Of a stretch of 64,000 nucleotides of DNA, positions 1-8,526 are shown in pieces. Position numbers and translations under genes: made by a program. Each line of letters opens with the position of its first letter. Position 1 is the stretch's first letter. The notes below the pieces were generated by a model, which did not search any database, had not been told where the DNA came from, and was given only the letters and a program-made list of their open reading frames with translations. Origin of the DNA: JAJYKN01 sp035516155 (GTDB lineage: Bacteria > Nitrospirota > UBA9217); NCBI GenBank assembly GCA_035516155.1, contig DATJAP010000041.1, positions 51,323 to 115,322 of the forward strand. Reading direction: 5' to 3'.

Positions 1-600
1 GATGAAGGCCGATCGGGCGAAAGCGCTTTTGTAGTGGATGGTTTTTGCAACCAGGTTCTTACCCGTGCCGGTCTCGCCGGTGATCAGAACCGGGCCGTCC
101 ATGGCCGCGGCCATGTCCACGAGGCGCACGACTTCTCCGAAGGCGCCATTGTTCCCCACAATTACTGAGGCTTCGCGCTCCTTGTCGCGGGCGTAGTTCT
201 GTATCTGTTCAACCCGTTCCAAGTCAAGCGTACGTAGGGTGTTTTCAATAGTGAGCCTGAGTTCCTCGATATCGAAGGGCTTGGATAGATAATCATGGGC
301 TCCGAGGCGGACCGCCGTCACGGCGTTCTCGAAGCTCGGATAGGCGGTGATGAAGATGATCTTGGTCTGGTCGTTCTTTTCAAGGATTGCTGGCGCCAAG
401 GCGTGACCTTCGCCGTCTGGCAGTTTCTGGTCCAGGAGCACCACATCCACCTTCCGCGAGGAGCAGACCGCAAGCCCCTCGGCGCCCGTATGGGCCGCAA
501 GGACCTCGAGTCGTTCGTTTTCGAGGTAGTCGCGAACAGTGTTGCAGAATACTTTTTCGTCGTCGATGATGAGGAGTGTTTTCCTGCTACTAAGCTGCAT
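1..600 (-). CDS. Sigma-54-dependent response regulator, 3' part outside window
   Basis: Reading leftward from an ATG at 600, the translation begins MQLSSRKTLLIIDDEKVF, a receiver domain with the acidic pair DD near residues 11-12. At about residues 170-185 it reaches a Walker A loop, GETGTGKN, of the NtrC-type AAA+ domain. The window edge cuts the gene inside the AAA+ domain, so the rest of that domain and any Fis-type HTH are not visible. The start codon overlaps the last 11 bases of the upstream histidine kinase gene, which indicates translational coupling and a cognate kinase/regulator pair. Known role of the family: phosphorylated regulator hexamers activate sigma-54 RNA polymerase. The target genes cannot be told from this window. 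The Walker A has Asn where Glu is usual (GTGKE). Confidence 0.9.
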   Translation of the reverse strand, partial: MQLSSRKTLLIIDDEKVFCNTVRDYLENERLEVLAAHTGAEGLAVCSSRKVDVVLLDQKLPDGEGHALAPAILEKNDQTKIIFITAYPSFENAVTAVRLGAHDYLSKPFDIEELRLTIENTLRTLDLERVEQIQNYARDKEREASVIVGNNGAFGEVVRLVDMAAAMDGPVLITGETGTGKNLVAKTIHYKSAFARSAFI

Positions 601-3600
601 CGCGTCCCTCCGGCAAATAGATGCTGACAATCGTACCCTGGCCCGGGGTGCTCGCAATTTCGATCTTTCCATGCATTCGCGCCACCGTTTTCCTCACGAT
701 TACGAGCCCGAGGCCCGTGCCGTGGGGCTTTGAGGTATAGAACGGCTTGAACACGTCCTGCTGCTGTTGCTCCGTCATGCCACAGCCGTTGTCTGCAATC
801 TGGAGGAGGACCTGGCCAAATTTGCGCATGATGGTAACCGAGATTTCGGGCGAGGGTCTGTCCTTGAGGGCGTCGGCGGCATTCGTAAAAAGGTTAAGGA
901 GCACCTGCTGCAGAGCCCGCGGGTCCGCAACGACCCATTCCGCGTCCTTATGGATTTCGTGCCTCAAGACTATTCCCTTTTGTGTAAAATCGTCGATAGC
1001 GAGTTGGAAAAATTTCCGTATGAAGGCTTTCAGGTTCATGTTCTGCAGGTCCGGCGTTTCATAGAGGTTGTAATTCCGCAGACTCTTGAGAAGCTGTTCA
1101 ACCCGCCCGATCTCACCGAGCGCCCGCTCCACGTAATCCTTGACAACCTCTTTCGAGGCGGTATCCAGTTTATGCTGCAGGACGTTGAGGCTCATTTTCG
1201 CAGAGTTGATGGGGTTCCCAATCTCGTGCCGTACTCCTGAAAAAACATAACCGATGTTGTCCATGGTGTTCACCGACTCGGCGATGGATTCGAGCCGGAG
1301 CTTTTCCGTGATGTCGCGCCTCACCGAAACGAAATTGATGATCTGTCCTGACGCATCCTTGACCGGGGAAAACGTGCAATCTTCGAAATAGAGTGATCCG
1401 TCCTTTTTTCTGTTCACGAGCTGGCCGCGCCAGACGCCATCCCGACGCAGCGCCTCGCGAAGCTCACGGTAGTGCTCTTCAGTGTTCCTGCCGCTTTCAA
1501 GGAAATGAAGTGTCCGTCCGAGCGCCTCATTTCTAGTATACCCCGTTATGACCTCGAATGCATGATTCACATACTGGATGGCGCCCGATTGGAGGTCGGT
1601 GATGACGACGGCGTCCGCCGAGGATTCCAGAGCTGACGCGAGGCGCACCTGTTCTTCCTCGATGCCGAATCGGTAAAGCGCCTCCCCGATGATAAGCGCA
1701 ATGCGCTCTAGGAACTCGACCGATTGACGGGGGACCATGCCCTCCCGTTCGTCGGCGACATGGAGCGCTCCCAGGGTCGTATCACGGTATCGGATCGGGA
1801 CCACGGCAATGGACAGGAAGCCTCGTTGCTGGCAAACGCCGCGGTATATTTTCCGCTGTTCAGGCGAAAGGCTGTTCAGGTATTTCACGGAGTTATTGTA
1901 GTAGAGCGACCCGTTCTCGGTCATGATGGAGCTGTCCAGCGGGTCCGGCACGCCGGTCACGACTCGGGTGCAGGCGCAATGGTCGTGGTTGAGCGATATC
2001 ATGTTCTCCATTTCGATGAACTGATCATCGAAGCCGGAGTGCGCCGTGTAGGGGATGTTTCTCTCCCGATCCGTTTCCCGCATGCCCGCGTGACGGCATC
2101 CGCTCCAGAAGCGGATTATCTCCAAGGCCTGCTTGAGGTATTCCTTTCGGGAAGAGGTTTGGGTGAACAGTTTCAAGAGGCTGTTGATGACAGTGGTTCT
2201 GCGTTCGTTTTCCCTGAGTTCGGTGACATCGCGCGCGGCTGCAAACAAGCCTCCGATTTTTCCTGTTTCGTCACGGTAGAGAGATGCATTATAGAGGACC
2301 GGCGTCAGGTGGCCGTTCTGGTTTCGGATTTCGAGGGCGTAGTCCCTGACCGAGCCTTTCCGGAAGGCCTGAAGAAATCCCGACCGCGCCTTCTCGGGTT
2401 CCAAAAAATATACGGAGAAGTCGGTTCCGATAAGTTCGGTTCGTGTCAATCCCGTTGCTGCTTCGGTTGCCGCATTGACGTCGGTGATCCTCCCGTCCGG
2501 ATCGATGGTGACCAAGGGATCGAGGCTGGCTTCGATTAGGCTCCGGTTGTAGGCGCCAGCACGCTTCAGGCTGTCCTCGGCTTTCTTGCGAAGGGTGACG
2601 TCGACGAGTGTAAGAATCAATCCGCTCAGGGAGCCGTCGGCTTCCTTGACCGGCAGCAGGCTCCAGTCCCAGTACCGGGTATCTTCATTGTCTTGATCTT
2701 TATAGTGGAAGGAACGCTCAAAGGCGTGGTAGGGTTCCCCGGAAGCGGCTGTTGTCCGGAAAATCTCCTCAATCTCTTTGTCAGGGCTGAGCGCGAAGTA
2801 ATTTTTCCCTACGAAGTAATCCTGTTCGTGGTTTTCCGCATCAGCATAAGCGCGGTTCACACGGATGAAATTAAAGTCCTTGTCCAGGTAGGCGACGAGC
2901 ATGTGGGTCGTGGAAAAAATTCGTTCCAGCAGCTCAGTGGTTTTCTGGAGGTTCGCGTAGTTGACCCGGAGTTCTTCTTCCATGTTGAACCGCAGGAGCG
3001 CCTCGCCGATGATATGGGCAAGGTGCTCCAGGAATTCCACCTTCGCAAGGGGGACCATGTCGGGCCGCTCATCGGCAAGATGAATGGCACCAACCACGCT
3101 GTTGCGGTGCTGGATGGGGATGACGGCAAGCGATGTGTACCCGTTTCGCATACAGTGCCCCCGGTACCTTGCCCGCTCTTCGGCGGTCAGGGCAGCCATG
3201 AACTTCTCCGTATTGTTCGAATAGAAAGATCCGCGTGGGGTCATGGCCCGGACGTCCTGATATTCCGAGGCCCCAAGTGACACCCGTGTGCAGATACAGG
3301 TGTCCTCGGATAGCGAGAGCGTTCCCTCCGGTTCGAGAAAGGTGGCAGTGTAGCCCCTGCACGACTCGAAGGGAAGCCTGCCGAATTTGTCGGCGATTCT
3401 CACGCCGACGTGGCTGCAGCCGCTCCAGGCAAGGATTAATTCCACGGCAGCATCAAGGTATTCCTTCCGATCCAGATTCCGCGCATAAAGCGTGAGCAAA
3501 TCATTGGTCACTCTGATATGTCTTTCCGTCTCTTTCCGCTCGGAGATGTCATGGAAATAGACGGCGAGACCGTCATCATTCGGATAAGCCCGCACTTCAA

Positions 3601-4276
3601 TCCAGATGTCCAGCAGGGGAGACACCGCTTCGAAGTTGACCGGGATTCTTTCCCTGACGGCCCGGTGGTACTGTTCGTCAAACTGGGTGCCGATCGCCCC
3701 GGGCGCCACGTCCCAAAGGCTTCTGCCGAGCAGTTCTTCACGTCTCCTATTCCAAAGTCTTGCCGCCTCGGCGTTCACATGAGAAAACCGCCATTCGCGG
3801 TCCAGGGTGAAGAAACCTTCGTTGATGGTTTCGAGCGTTTCAAAGAGCTTTTGGCGCGACTCTCTGAGCTGCTCTTCCGTCCATTTGCGCTCGCGTCGGG
3901 TTTCCGCCTCGCGCATTTCCCGTTCAACGGCGGGGATAAGCCTGGCCAGATTGCCTTTGATGATATAATCATGGGCACCGGCCTTCATCGCGTTAACGGC
4001 GATGTCCTCGCCGATGTTACCGGATACGATGATAAACGGGATATCGAGTTCTCTTTCCATCACCATCTTCAGGGCATCGAGGCCGCTGAAACGCGGCATA
4101 AGGTAGTCCGAGACAATGAGGTCCCAATGAGCTCGTTCCAGGGCCGCTTTCATGGCATTGGCCGAATCGACGCGTTCCGAGACAGGATCGTAGCCGCCGC
4201 GGTGCAACTCCCGGAGGAGCAGCAGAGCGTCGTCTTCCGAATCCTCGACGATAAGTATGCGAATGGGTTTACCCAT
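590..4276 (-). CDS. Multi-sensor hybrid histidine kinase (REC-PAS-GAF-PAS-PAS-GAF-PAS-HisKA-HATPase)
   Basis: A 1228-residue cytoplasmic-looking kinase with no obvious membrane segment. The order read from the sequence is: receiver (about 1-125, phosphoacceptor D57 in SDYLMP); PAS (about 145-255); GAF-like module (about 260-425); two PAS domains (about 445-690); a second, clearly homologous GAF-like module (about 695-860); PAS (about 870-985); dimerisation helix with H1017 in GVRHEIGNPINS; and a C-terminal ATPase with N-box NLFTNAADAL, G1 DNGCGM and G2 GTGLGLVIV. Both GAF-like modules carry a CxC cluster (CICTRV and CACTRV) and a nearby SGC, so they may bind a metal, haem or redox signal. That is inference. 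The HEIGNP H-box is of the type often paired with NtrC-like regulators, which fits the overlapping downstream gene. Confidence 0.93.
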   Translation of the reverse strand: MGKPIRILIVEDSEDDALLLLRELHRGGYDPVSERVDSANAMKAALERAHWDLIVSDYLMPRFSGLDALKMVMERELDIPFIIVSGNIGEDIAVNAMKAGAHDYIIKGNLARLIPAVEREMREAETRRERKWTEEQLRESRQKLFETLETINEGFFTLDREWRFSHVNAEAARLWNRRREELLGRSLWDVAPGAIGTQFDEQYHRAVRERIPVNFEAVSPLLDIWIEVRAYPNDDGLAVYFHDISERKETERHIRVTNDLLTLYARNLDRKEYLDAAVELILAWSGCSHVGVRIADKFGRLPFESCRGYTATFLEPEGTLSLSEDTCICTRVSLGASEYQDVRAMTPRGSFYSNNTEKFMAALTAEERARYRGHCMRNGYTSLAVIPIQHRNSVVGAIHLADERPDMVPLAKVEFLEHLAHIIGEALLRFNMEEELRVNYANLQKTTELLERIFSTTHMLVAYLDKDFNFIRVNRAYADAENHEQDYFVGKNYFALSPDKEIEEIFRTTAASGEPYHAFERSFHYKDQDNEDTRYWDWSLLPVKEADGSLSGLILTLVDVTLRKKAEDSLKRAGAYNRSLIEASLDPLVTIDPDGRITDVNAATEAATGLTRTELIGTDFSVYFLEPEKARSGFLQAFRKGSVRDYALEIRNQNGHLTPVLYNASLYRDETGKIGGLFAAARDVTELRENERRTTVINSLLKLFTQTSSRKEYLKQALEIIRFWSGCRHAGMRETDRERNIPYTAHSGFDDQFIEMENMISLNHDHCACTRVVTGVPDPLDSSIMTENGSLYYNNSVKYLNSLSPEQRKIYRGVCQQRGFLSIAVVPIRYRDTTLGALHVADEREGMVPRQSVEFLERIALIIGEALYRFGIEEEQVRLASALESSADAVVITDLQSGAIQYVNHAFEVITGYTRNEALGRTLHFLESGRNTEEHYRELREALRRDGVWRGQLVNRKKDGSLYFEDCTFSPVKDASGQIINFVSVRRDITEKLRLESIAESVNTMDNIGYVFSGVRHEIGNPINSAKMSLNVLQHKLDTASKEVVKDYVERALGEIGRVEQLLKSLRNYNLYETPDLQNMNLKAFIRKFFQLAIDDFTQKGIVLRHEIHKDAEWVVADPRALQQVLLNLFTNAADALKDRPSPEISVTIMRKFGQVLLQIADNGCGMTEQQQQDVFKPFYTSKPHGTGLGLVIVRKTVARMHGKIEIASTPGQGTIVSIYLPEGRDAA

Positions 4277-4711
4277 AGATAAGTTCAGTGAGCAGGATGC
4301 ACAGTTTGGCGTTCACAGCATGAAGACAAAAAACAGACGTTCCTACACAGCCATCTGTATTTTATGCACTAAACTGCTCTTCCACCATGGCGTTTTATGC
4401 AACGCCAGCTAATAGAGCCCAAGCTTCTCCCCGCTTTTTTAGAGCCATTGGCCACCTGACTGCCGGAATTTTACGATCTGGGCTTGAAGGCACTTTTCGT
4501 GAAAGTACAGCGATATTCAGTGGTGGTCAAGGAGATATTGTATCGCGGCGTAAACCCCTGTGTACGCCCTTTGCACGTGACGCTTTCAAGAATTTATGTG
4601 CTCGCAGGAGATGGTACCAGTTTACCCTTATCAGGTCGCCGGGTCAAGATTTAGTGCAAAAGCGCGGGCAGGTACGATAAGGCGGAAGGGATCAATAATG
4701 CATGAGTGAAA
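4277..4711 (-). other. Intergenic region with a small palindrome
   Basis: About 435 bases separate the kinase start from the end of the lipoate-transferase gene. No convincing coding frame was found on either strand. The only clear structure is a short perfect inverted repeat at 4388-4407 (7-bp arms TGGCGTT/AACGCCA, 6-base loop), without a T-run on either side. The kinase promoter should lie at the left end of this gap, reading leftward, but I could not identify convincing -35/-10 boxes. No known riboswitch class was recognised. Confidence 0.4.
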
Positions 4712-5422
4712 TTAGAAAAGAACGCCAAAGGATGATTGAAAACCGAGTCGAAAGGCGAGCTTGACCTCCTCGTGAGACACCGTTCGTCCCAACTCCTTTT
4801 GAATGCTGGTGATGCAGGCACTCGCTCCGCCGCCGGGAATGACCAGCGCCTCAAGCTCAGGATCATAACCGATCAAAATAGATCCATGCTGCAGGAAAGC
4901 GCGTGGCATCCTGCACTGGGCGCTTCCGACGATCTTTTTTCCGTTGATCACGATCTCATACCAGGAAGGAGATGAAAAACAGGAAGGGCCCTTGGTGTTG
5001 TCCTTCACCAGTCCCGCATGGCGTCCGCTGCGTGAAACTATTTCCGCTTCTATACCGAGGTTACGGAGCCCCGCAAGGAGCCCGCCGGCGATTACCTTGT
5101 AAGTCCCGAGCACGGTTGGTGGGAAGTGGGGATCATCGAGAGGCGCAACGATGCTGTAGGTGAGTTCGTGAAGATGCAGCACAGCCCTGCCTCCGGTTAT
5201 CCGTCGCACGATATCAATGCCGAGCCGTTTGCAGGCTCCAACATCCACCGCGGTCTCGATCTTCTGGAACCTGCCGAGGGAAACCGCGGGCGGGTCCCAC
5301 GAGTAGAACCGGAGCACGGGGATATTCACGCCAGACTGAACCCGGGCGAGCAGTTCCTCGTCAACAGCCATGTTATGGGTGGCGAAATTCGGGCCGGAAT
5401 CGATATATTTCCACTTATTCAT
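4712..5422 (-). CDS. Lipoate-protein ligase A / octanoyltransferase (LipM-like) family protein
   Basis: Catalyses attachment of lipoate, or transfer of octanoate, to lipoyl domains (GcvH, E2 subunits); the family fold is BPL/LplA/LipB. Visible family features are RRITGGRAVLH (the lipoyl-AMP/acyl binding loop), NGKKIVGSAQ with the conserved Lys, a Cys in SCFSSPSWYE matching the position of the LipM catalytic Cys, and LQHGSI. I chose the ATG at 5422 (MNKWKYIDSG): it sits at the family N-terminus and overlaps the end of the preceding gene by 8 bases, while a longer reading frame to 5494 would add 24 unrelated residues. Ligase versus octanoyltransferase cannot be settled here. The gcvT gene at 37583 shows the cell has a glycine cleavage system that needs lipoylation. 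Confidence 0.85.
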   Translation of the reverse strand: MNKWKYIDSGPNFATHNMAVDEELLARVQSGVNIPVLRFYSWDPPAVSLGRFQKIETAVDVGACKRLGIDIVRRITGGRAVLHLHELTYSIVAPLDDPHFPPTVLGTYKVIAGGLLAGLRNLGIEAEIVSRSGRHAGLVKDNTKGPSCFSSPSWYEIVINGKKIVGSAQCRMPRAFLQHGSILIGYDPELEALVIPGGGASACITSIQKELGRTVSHEEVKLAFRLGFQSSFGVLF

Positions 5423-6371
5423 ATAAAGACGGTTCGTTATTTGGCCTGGTCTTAAACCTGCGGTAGGACCACATATACTGTTCTGGCATTTCACGGACCC
5501 ATTGTTCTATTTCCCTGTTCATGCGTGCTGCATCGGCAGCGGGATCCGCTGTGGGAAAATTTTCGAGTGGCGGGTACAGGCGGACTTCGTAGCCACTTTT
5601 GGGCAGAATGCGGGTGAGGCAGGGTATGACCACGGCGTTCGTCGTTTCGGCCATGCGGCTCAGAGTCGTGACGGTGGCTGCCGGGATGCCGAAGAAAGGA
5701 GCAAAAACACTGGCCCGCTCGCCCATGTCCTGATCCGGAAGGTAATAGAAAGGCCTTCCCTCACGGAGCATGCGAAGGATCGGCTTCAGGCTTGCCATGC
5801 GTTCAACCACAACGGCGCCGAATCGTTCGCGCCGGAGGAAGAGGTATTCCAGGAGCGGGTCCCGGGATTTGCGGTACATGCTGACGTACTTTCTCTCCGC
5901 GGACAGGCGCGACCCGCCCATGTCCAGACCGATGAAATGCGGTGCCAGGAGGATGACATTTTTCCCTCTTGCATATGCATCAGCGAGGTAGTGCGGGTCG
6001 CGGAGGGTGATGAACCGCTCAAGCCGCTCTCGGGGTGCAAACCAGGCAACACTCAGGCTGAGCATGGCATAGCCGCTCAGTCGAAAATGCCGTTTTACCA
6101 GACGCATGCGTTCTGCTTTGCTTTTGTCGGGAAAGCAGAGTTCGATGTTCCTTTCGGCGAAATGGCGGTTGGGAGTGGGGAACCAGGAAACGATTGCGCC
6201 CAGGAGATTGCCGATGAACCGGAGAACGCGGTCCGGCATCCGGCTCATAATCAGCATGAGCGCCAGAGCCGGCCAAGCGTACCAGTACCGGGGATTGCGG
6301 AATGTTTTGAGGGATACTGATGCCATTCGAGTAATGAACCATAGAGCACGGGGGGTGGGAAAAGCGGTCAT
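5415..6371 (-). CDS. LpxL/HtrB-family lysophospholipid acyltransferase
   Basis: A 318-residue member of the lipid A biosynthesis acyltransferase family. It has one N-terminal hydrophobic segment (WYAWPALALMLIMSRM) followed by the HX4D motif HFIGLD in LLAPHFIGLDMGG, and a second family block at YYLPDQDMG. Members add a secondary acyl chain to lipid A at the inner membrane; the acyl specificity is not readable from sequence. The start could also be the internal Met at MASVSLKTF about 15 residues in. It is transcribed with the lipoate-transferase gene, which overlaps its stop. Confidence 0.85.
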   Translation of the reverse strand: MTAFPTPRALWFITRMASVSLKTFRNPRYWYAWPALALMLIMSRMPDRVLRFIGNLLGAIVSWFPTPNRHFAERNIELCFPDKSKAERMRLVKRHFRLSGYAMLSLSVAWFAPRERLERFITLRDPHYLADAYARGKNVILLAPHFIGLDMGGSRLSAERKYVSMYRKSRDPLLEYLFLRRERFGAVVVERMASLKPILRMLREGRPFYYLPDQDMGERASVFAPFFGIPAATVTTLSRMAETTNAVVIPCLTRILPKSGYEVRLYPPLENFPTADPAADAARMNREIEQWVREMPEQYMWSYRRFKTRPNNEPSLYE

Positions 6372-6424
6372 CCGGTGTTTATTGACAACCCTCTGTGTCT
6401 CCTCTGATTAAACGTCTCTGCCAC

Positions 6425-6458
6425 AAAAAAGCCTGAGAATCATCGGATTCTCAGGCTT
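6425..6458 (-). terminator. Rho-independent terminator after the FmdB-like gene
   Basis: A perfect 12-bp stem (AAGCCTGAGAAT paired with ATTCTCAGGCTT) with a 6-base loop is followed, on the minus strand, by a run of six T. It lies about 40 bases after the stop of the FmdB-like gene and separates it from the acyltransferase transcript. Confidence 0.85.
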
Positions 6459-6498
6459 GTGCTTTCTTGACTCGCGCACGGCGAATCGCTTAGGAACC

Positions 6499-6693
6499 TC
6501 AACCGCCTCCCCAGGAATGACCGCCGACGCTGCAGACTGGACCGCTGTTGCCGGAGGAAAAGTTGGAAACGAGCTTTTTTGATTTTTTCTCATTGCAATA
6601 GGGGCAGACCGTATCTTCCGCCTTCGTATTCATGGCTTGCAGCAGGACGAAATCTTTGCCGCAGGCTTCGCACATATACTCGTAAAACGGCAT
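6499..6693 (-). CDS. FmdB-family zinc-ribbon protein
   Basis: A 64-residue protein with the FmdB/CxxC_CxxC_SSSS signature: MPFYEYMCEACGKDF, then CPYCNEKKSKKL, and a Gly/Ser-rich tail ending GGHSWGGG. The two CxxC pairs should bind one zinc ion. The family was named after a putative regulator of formamidase genes, but its biochemical role is not established. An AAGGAG ribosome-binding site precedes the ATG. The gene ends at a strong terminator, so it may be a single-gene unit. Confidence 0.88.
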   Translation of the reverse strand: MPFYEYMCEACGKDFVLLQAMNTKAEDTVCPYCNEKKSKKLVSNFSSGNSGPVCSVGGHSWGGG

Positions 6694-6759
6694 AAAACAA
6701 CTCCTTTCTCTAATGATTACCTTTATGCTTGCATGCTTGTTCTGGCATTTACAACGCTC

Positions 6760-6967
6760 TTACGCGCCAAAAAGGTAAAATATAATACTCATGGCGCAGA
6801 GACCTGTCAAGGCAAAAATCATGAGCATGGCGCCTACAAATAACCGTGAAAATGAATTCGTCAGGTGCACCCGAAAAATTCCAGCGAGAGATTTCCCGAG
6901 CATGGAGGTTTCTGCAAAAAGCCTGAAGAGCTTTTCGAAACATCCTTTTTTTGTCGGCTCTGTACAT
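6760..6967 (-). pseudogene. Small membrane protein, frame broken at an A7 run
   Basis: A good Shine-Dalgarno sequence (AAGGAGG) stands before an ATG at 6967 that starts MYRADKK. After seven A (minus strand, 6952-6946) this frame continues into implausible protein. Removing one A joins it to another frame that runs to a stop at 6760 and gives a roughly 68-residue product whose last third is a clear membrane helix (LFVGAMLMIFALTGLCAMSI). The joined protein has a sensible N-to-C order: charged head, amphipathic middle, C-terminal anchor. The break is either a real mutation, programmed slippage on the A7 run, or a sequencing/assembly error. The function is unknown. Confidence 0.5.
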
Positions 6968-7107
6968 ATTCCCTCCTTGAAAAAATAGTGGGAAGAAGCG
7001 TGGCGCAAAGGTAAAAGGTAAGCAGAGAGGGTGAGGTAGCAAGGTGACGCCTCTTCCGTTGCAGAGGTTTTCCCTGTCTCTGTGTTCACACAACCCTTGA
7101 CTCTCTC

Positions 7108-7539
7108 TTATAAACAGACAAATGGCCCCTTACGGTCTTTTTGAACGAACCGGGCGTAGTGGGGCGAGGTAAAGACATCCATCAGCATATGTCTGCTCAC
7201 CAGCCCCACGTATTTACCGTTGCGGACGATGGGGATGACGGCGCAGCACCTGTTCGCAAGCTGCATCCCGATGAGCTCTTCGGGCGCCGTATTTGCATCA
7301 GCGACGAGAGGCGGCTTCATCATGAGATGAGATGCCGTGATCGTTTCCAGGCCGATATCCTTCTGTATCGCTTCCAGGATATGCAGCTCGTTCACCATTC
7401 CGAGGAGCTCTTGGGTATCGCTCACCACCGGAAGTCCTGGAAGGCCTGACGAGGTTATCCGGTTGCTGACCTCAAGCGCCGGAGTATCGGGCCCCACGCT
7501 GATGTTTTCCTTCATAATATGCCATGCGCAGATTGCCAT
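7108..7539 (-). CDS. Tandem CBS-domain protein
   Basis: A 143-residue stand-alone pair of CBS domains (about 6-65 and 70-130). The conserved glycine/valine turns are visible in LPGLPVVSDTQELLGMV and CAVIPIVRNGKYVGLVS. Such modules bind adenine nucleotides and sense energy state; this one has no fused effector domain. An AAAAGGAG ribosome-binding site precedes the ATG. It is followed by the small broken membrane gene and preceded by the rhodanese gene, all on the minus strand. The partner protein is unknown. Confidence 0.85.
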   Translation of the reverse strand: MAICAWHIMKENISVGPDTPALEVSNRITSSGLPGLPVVSDTQELLGMVNELHILEAIQKDIGLETITASHLMMKPPLVADANTAPEELIGMQLANRCCAVIPIVRNGKYVGLVSRHMLMDVFTSPHYARFVQKDRKGPFVCL

Positions 7540-7694
7540 ACGTGTTTTTCTCCTTTTGGTTTCCGCCTAAACCGATTGTACCGTTGAAACCGTTTCCATG
7601 GTTGAACGGCAAAGCTGTCTCCAGTCGTTCCCGTTCTTCCGGATTGGGATTGAAGGACTCGCTGGAAGCGATGATTTCTACCTTTAAACCCGCG

Positions 7695-8057
7695 TCATAT
7701 CCTTCGTTCAAACCACGTCTTCTCAGCCTTTGCTAGTGAAGCATTGCCAGCCATATTCCATAGCAGAATCCCGCCTTCGAGGCTTTTTACTTTATAACCC
7801 ATGCGTGAAAGATGGGTGCAGGCATAAGCGCTCCGGTTTCCGACACGGCAATAGACGACGATCTCTTTTTCTTTCGGAAGTTCATTCATCCGGGATCCCA
7901 GCTCTTGAAGCGGTATCAGGTGGGATCCTGGGATGGCCTGCGCCTTGTTTTCCTGGGGCGTTCTTACATCCAGCAGGAAGAAATCCTCACTGGACTTTAT
8001 TTTTTCGTTCAGGGTCTCTGGTCCGATATTTTGGCAACCCTTTGGATTGAAAAACAT
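7695..8057 (-). CDS. Rhodanese-like sulfurtransferase
   Basis: A single-domain rhodanese of 120 residues starting MFFNPKGCQNIG. The catalytic cysteine lies in the loop VVYCRVGNRS, a six-residue active-site loop typical of small rhodaneses, and LDVRTPQE is the conserved N-terminal block. The start at 8057 is chosen because AAGGAGGAACACC directly precedes it; a longer frame to 8180 has no such site. Single-domain rhodaneses move sulfane sulfur, for example in sulfide or thiosulfate metabolism. No signal peptide is seen, so it is likely cytoplasmic. Confidence 0.88.
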   Translation of the reverse strand: MFFNPKGCQNIGPETLNEKIKSSEDFFLLDVRTPQENKAQAIPGSHLIPLQELGSRMNELPKEKEIVVYCRVGNRSAYACTHLSRMGYKVKSLEGGILLWNMAGNASLAKAEKTWFERRI

Positions 8058-8293
8058 GGTGTTCCTCCTTGGAAAAGCACATGCTTTCTTGTAGATCTTC
8101 CTGCCATAATTTTTGAAGCCCGAACAATGGACACCGTCAGGGGGTACTGACTCCGGGGTAGGAGAAAGGGGGAATGACAATATCCATTGTTCAAGCTTTG
8201 CTTATTATGTATTACAACTCTCATGCCAAATACATAACGTATTATTTTCATGAGAAAAATAATTAGAATTTCCAGGCAAATAAAATAATAATA

Positions 8294-8374
8294 TGGATAA
8301 AAATGTCGAATTAGAAAATTTTTATTTATAATATATTGATTTCATATATTTTTTATATTCGACATTTTTGTCCA
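8294..8374. repeat. Long inverted repeat in an AT-rich divergent intergenic region
   Basis: Two 18-base arms, TGGATAAAAATGTCGAAT (8294-8311) and ATTCGACATTTTTGTCCA (8357-8374), are reverse complements at 17 of 18 positions, with a 45-base almost pure A/T spacer. Two further TATGTCG copies follow at 8386 and 8399. The whole gap (8058-8526) separates the divergent rhodanese and TPR genes and is far richer in A/T than its surroundings. It looks like a regulatory or recombination site rather than a terminator. No known operator matches. Confidence 0.7.
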
Positions 8375-8471
8375 TTTACATGAATTATGTCGATTATTTA
8401 TGTCGTTTTTAAATTCGCTCAGATTCCCGGTTTGTCAGATGGAGTTTAAAAGATAATTAAAAATTTTATTC

Positions 8472-8500
8472 TTGTGCAGGCATATGCTTTGTGTTAAATT
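8472..8500 (+). promoter_or_regulatory. Putative sigma-70 promoter of the TPR gene
   Basis: TTGTGC (8472-8477) and TAAATT (8495-8500) are separated by 17 bases, 26 bases before the proposed ATG. The -35 box matches the consensus moderately. It lies about 100 bases beyond the inverted repeat, so that repeat could act as an upstream control element. Confidence 0.4.
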
Positions 8501-8526
8501 TGACACAGTTTCCTGAGGGAGGAATC

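Noticed and set aside
7472..7711. 79-codon minus-strand frame between the rhodanese and CBS genes, starting TTG
   Set aside because: It overlaps the end of the rhodanese gene and the start of the CBS gene, has no ribosome-binding site and no known motif.
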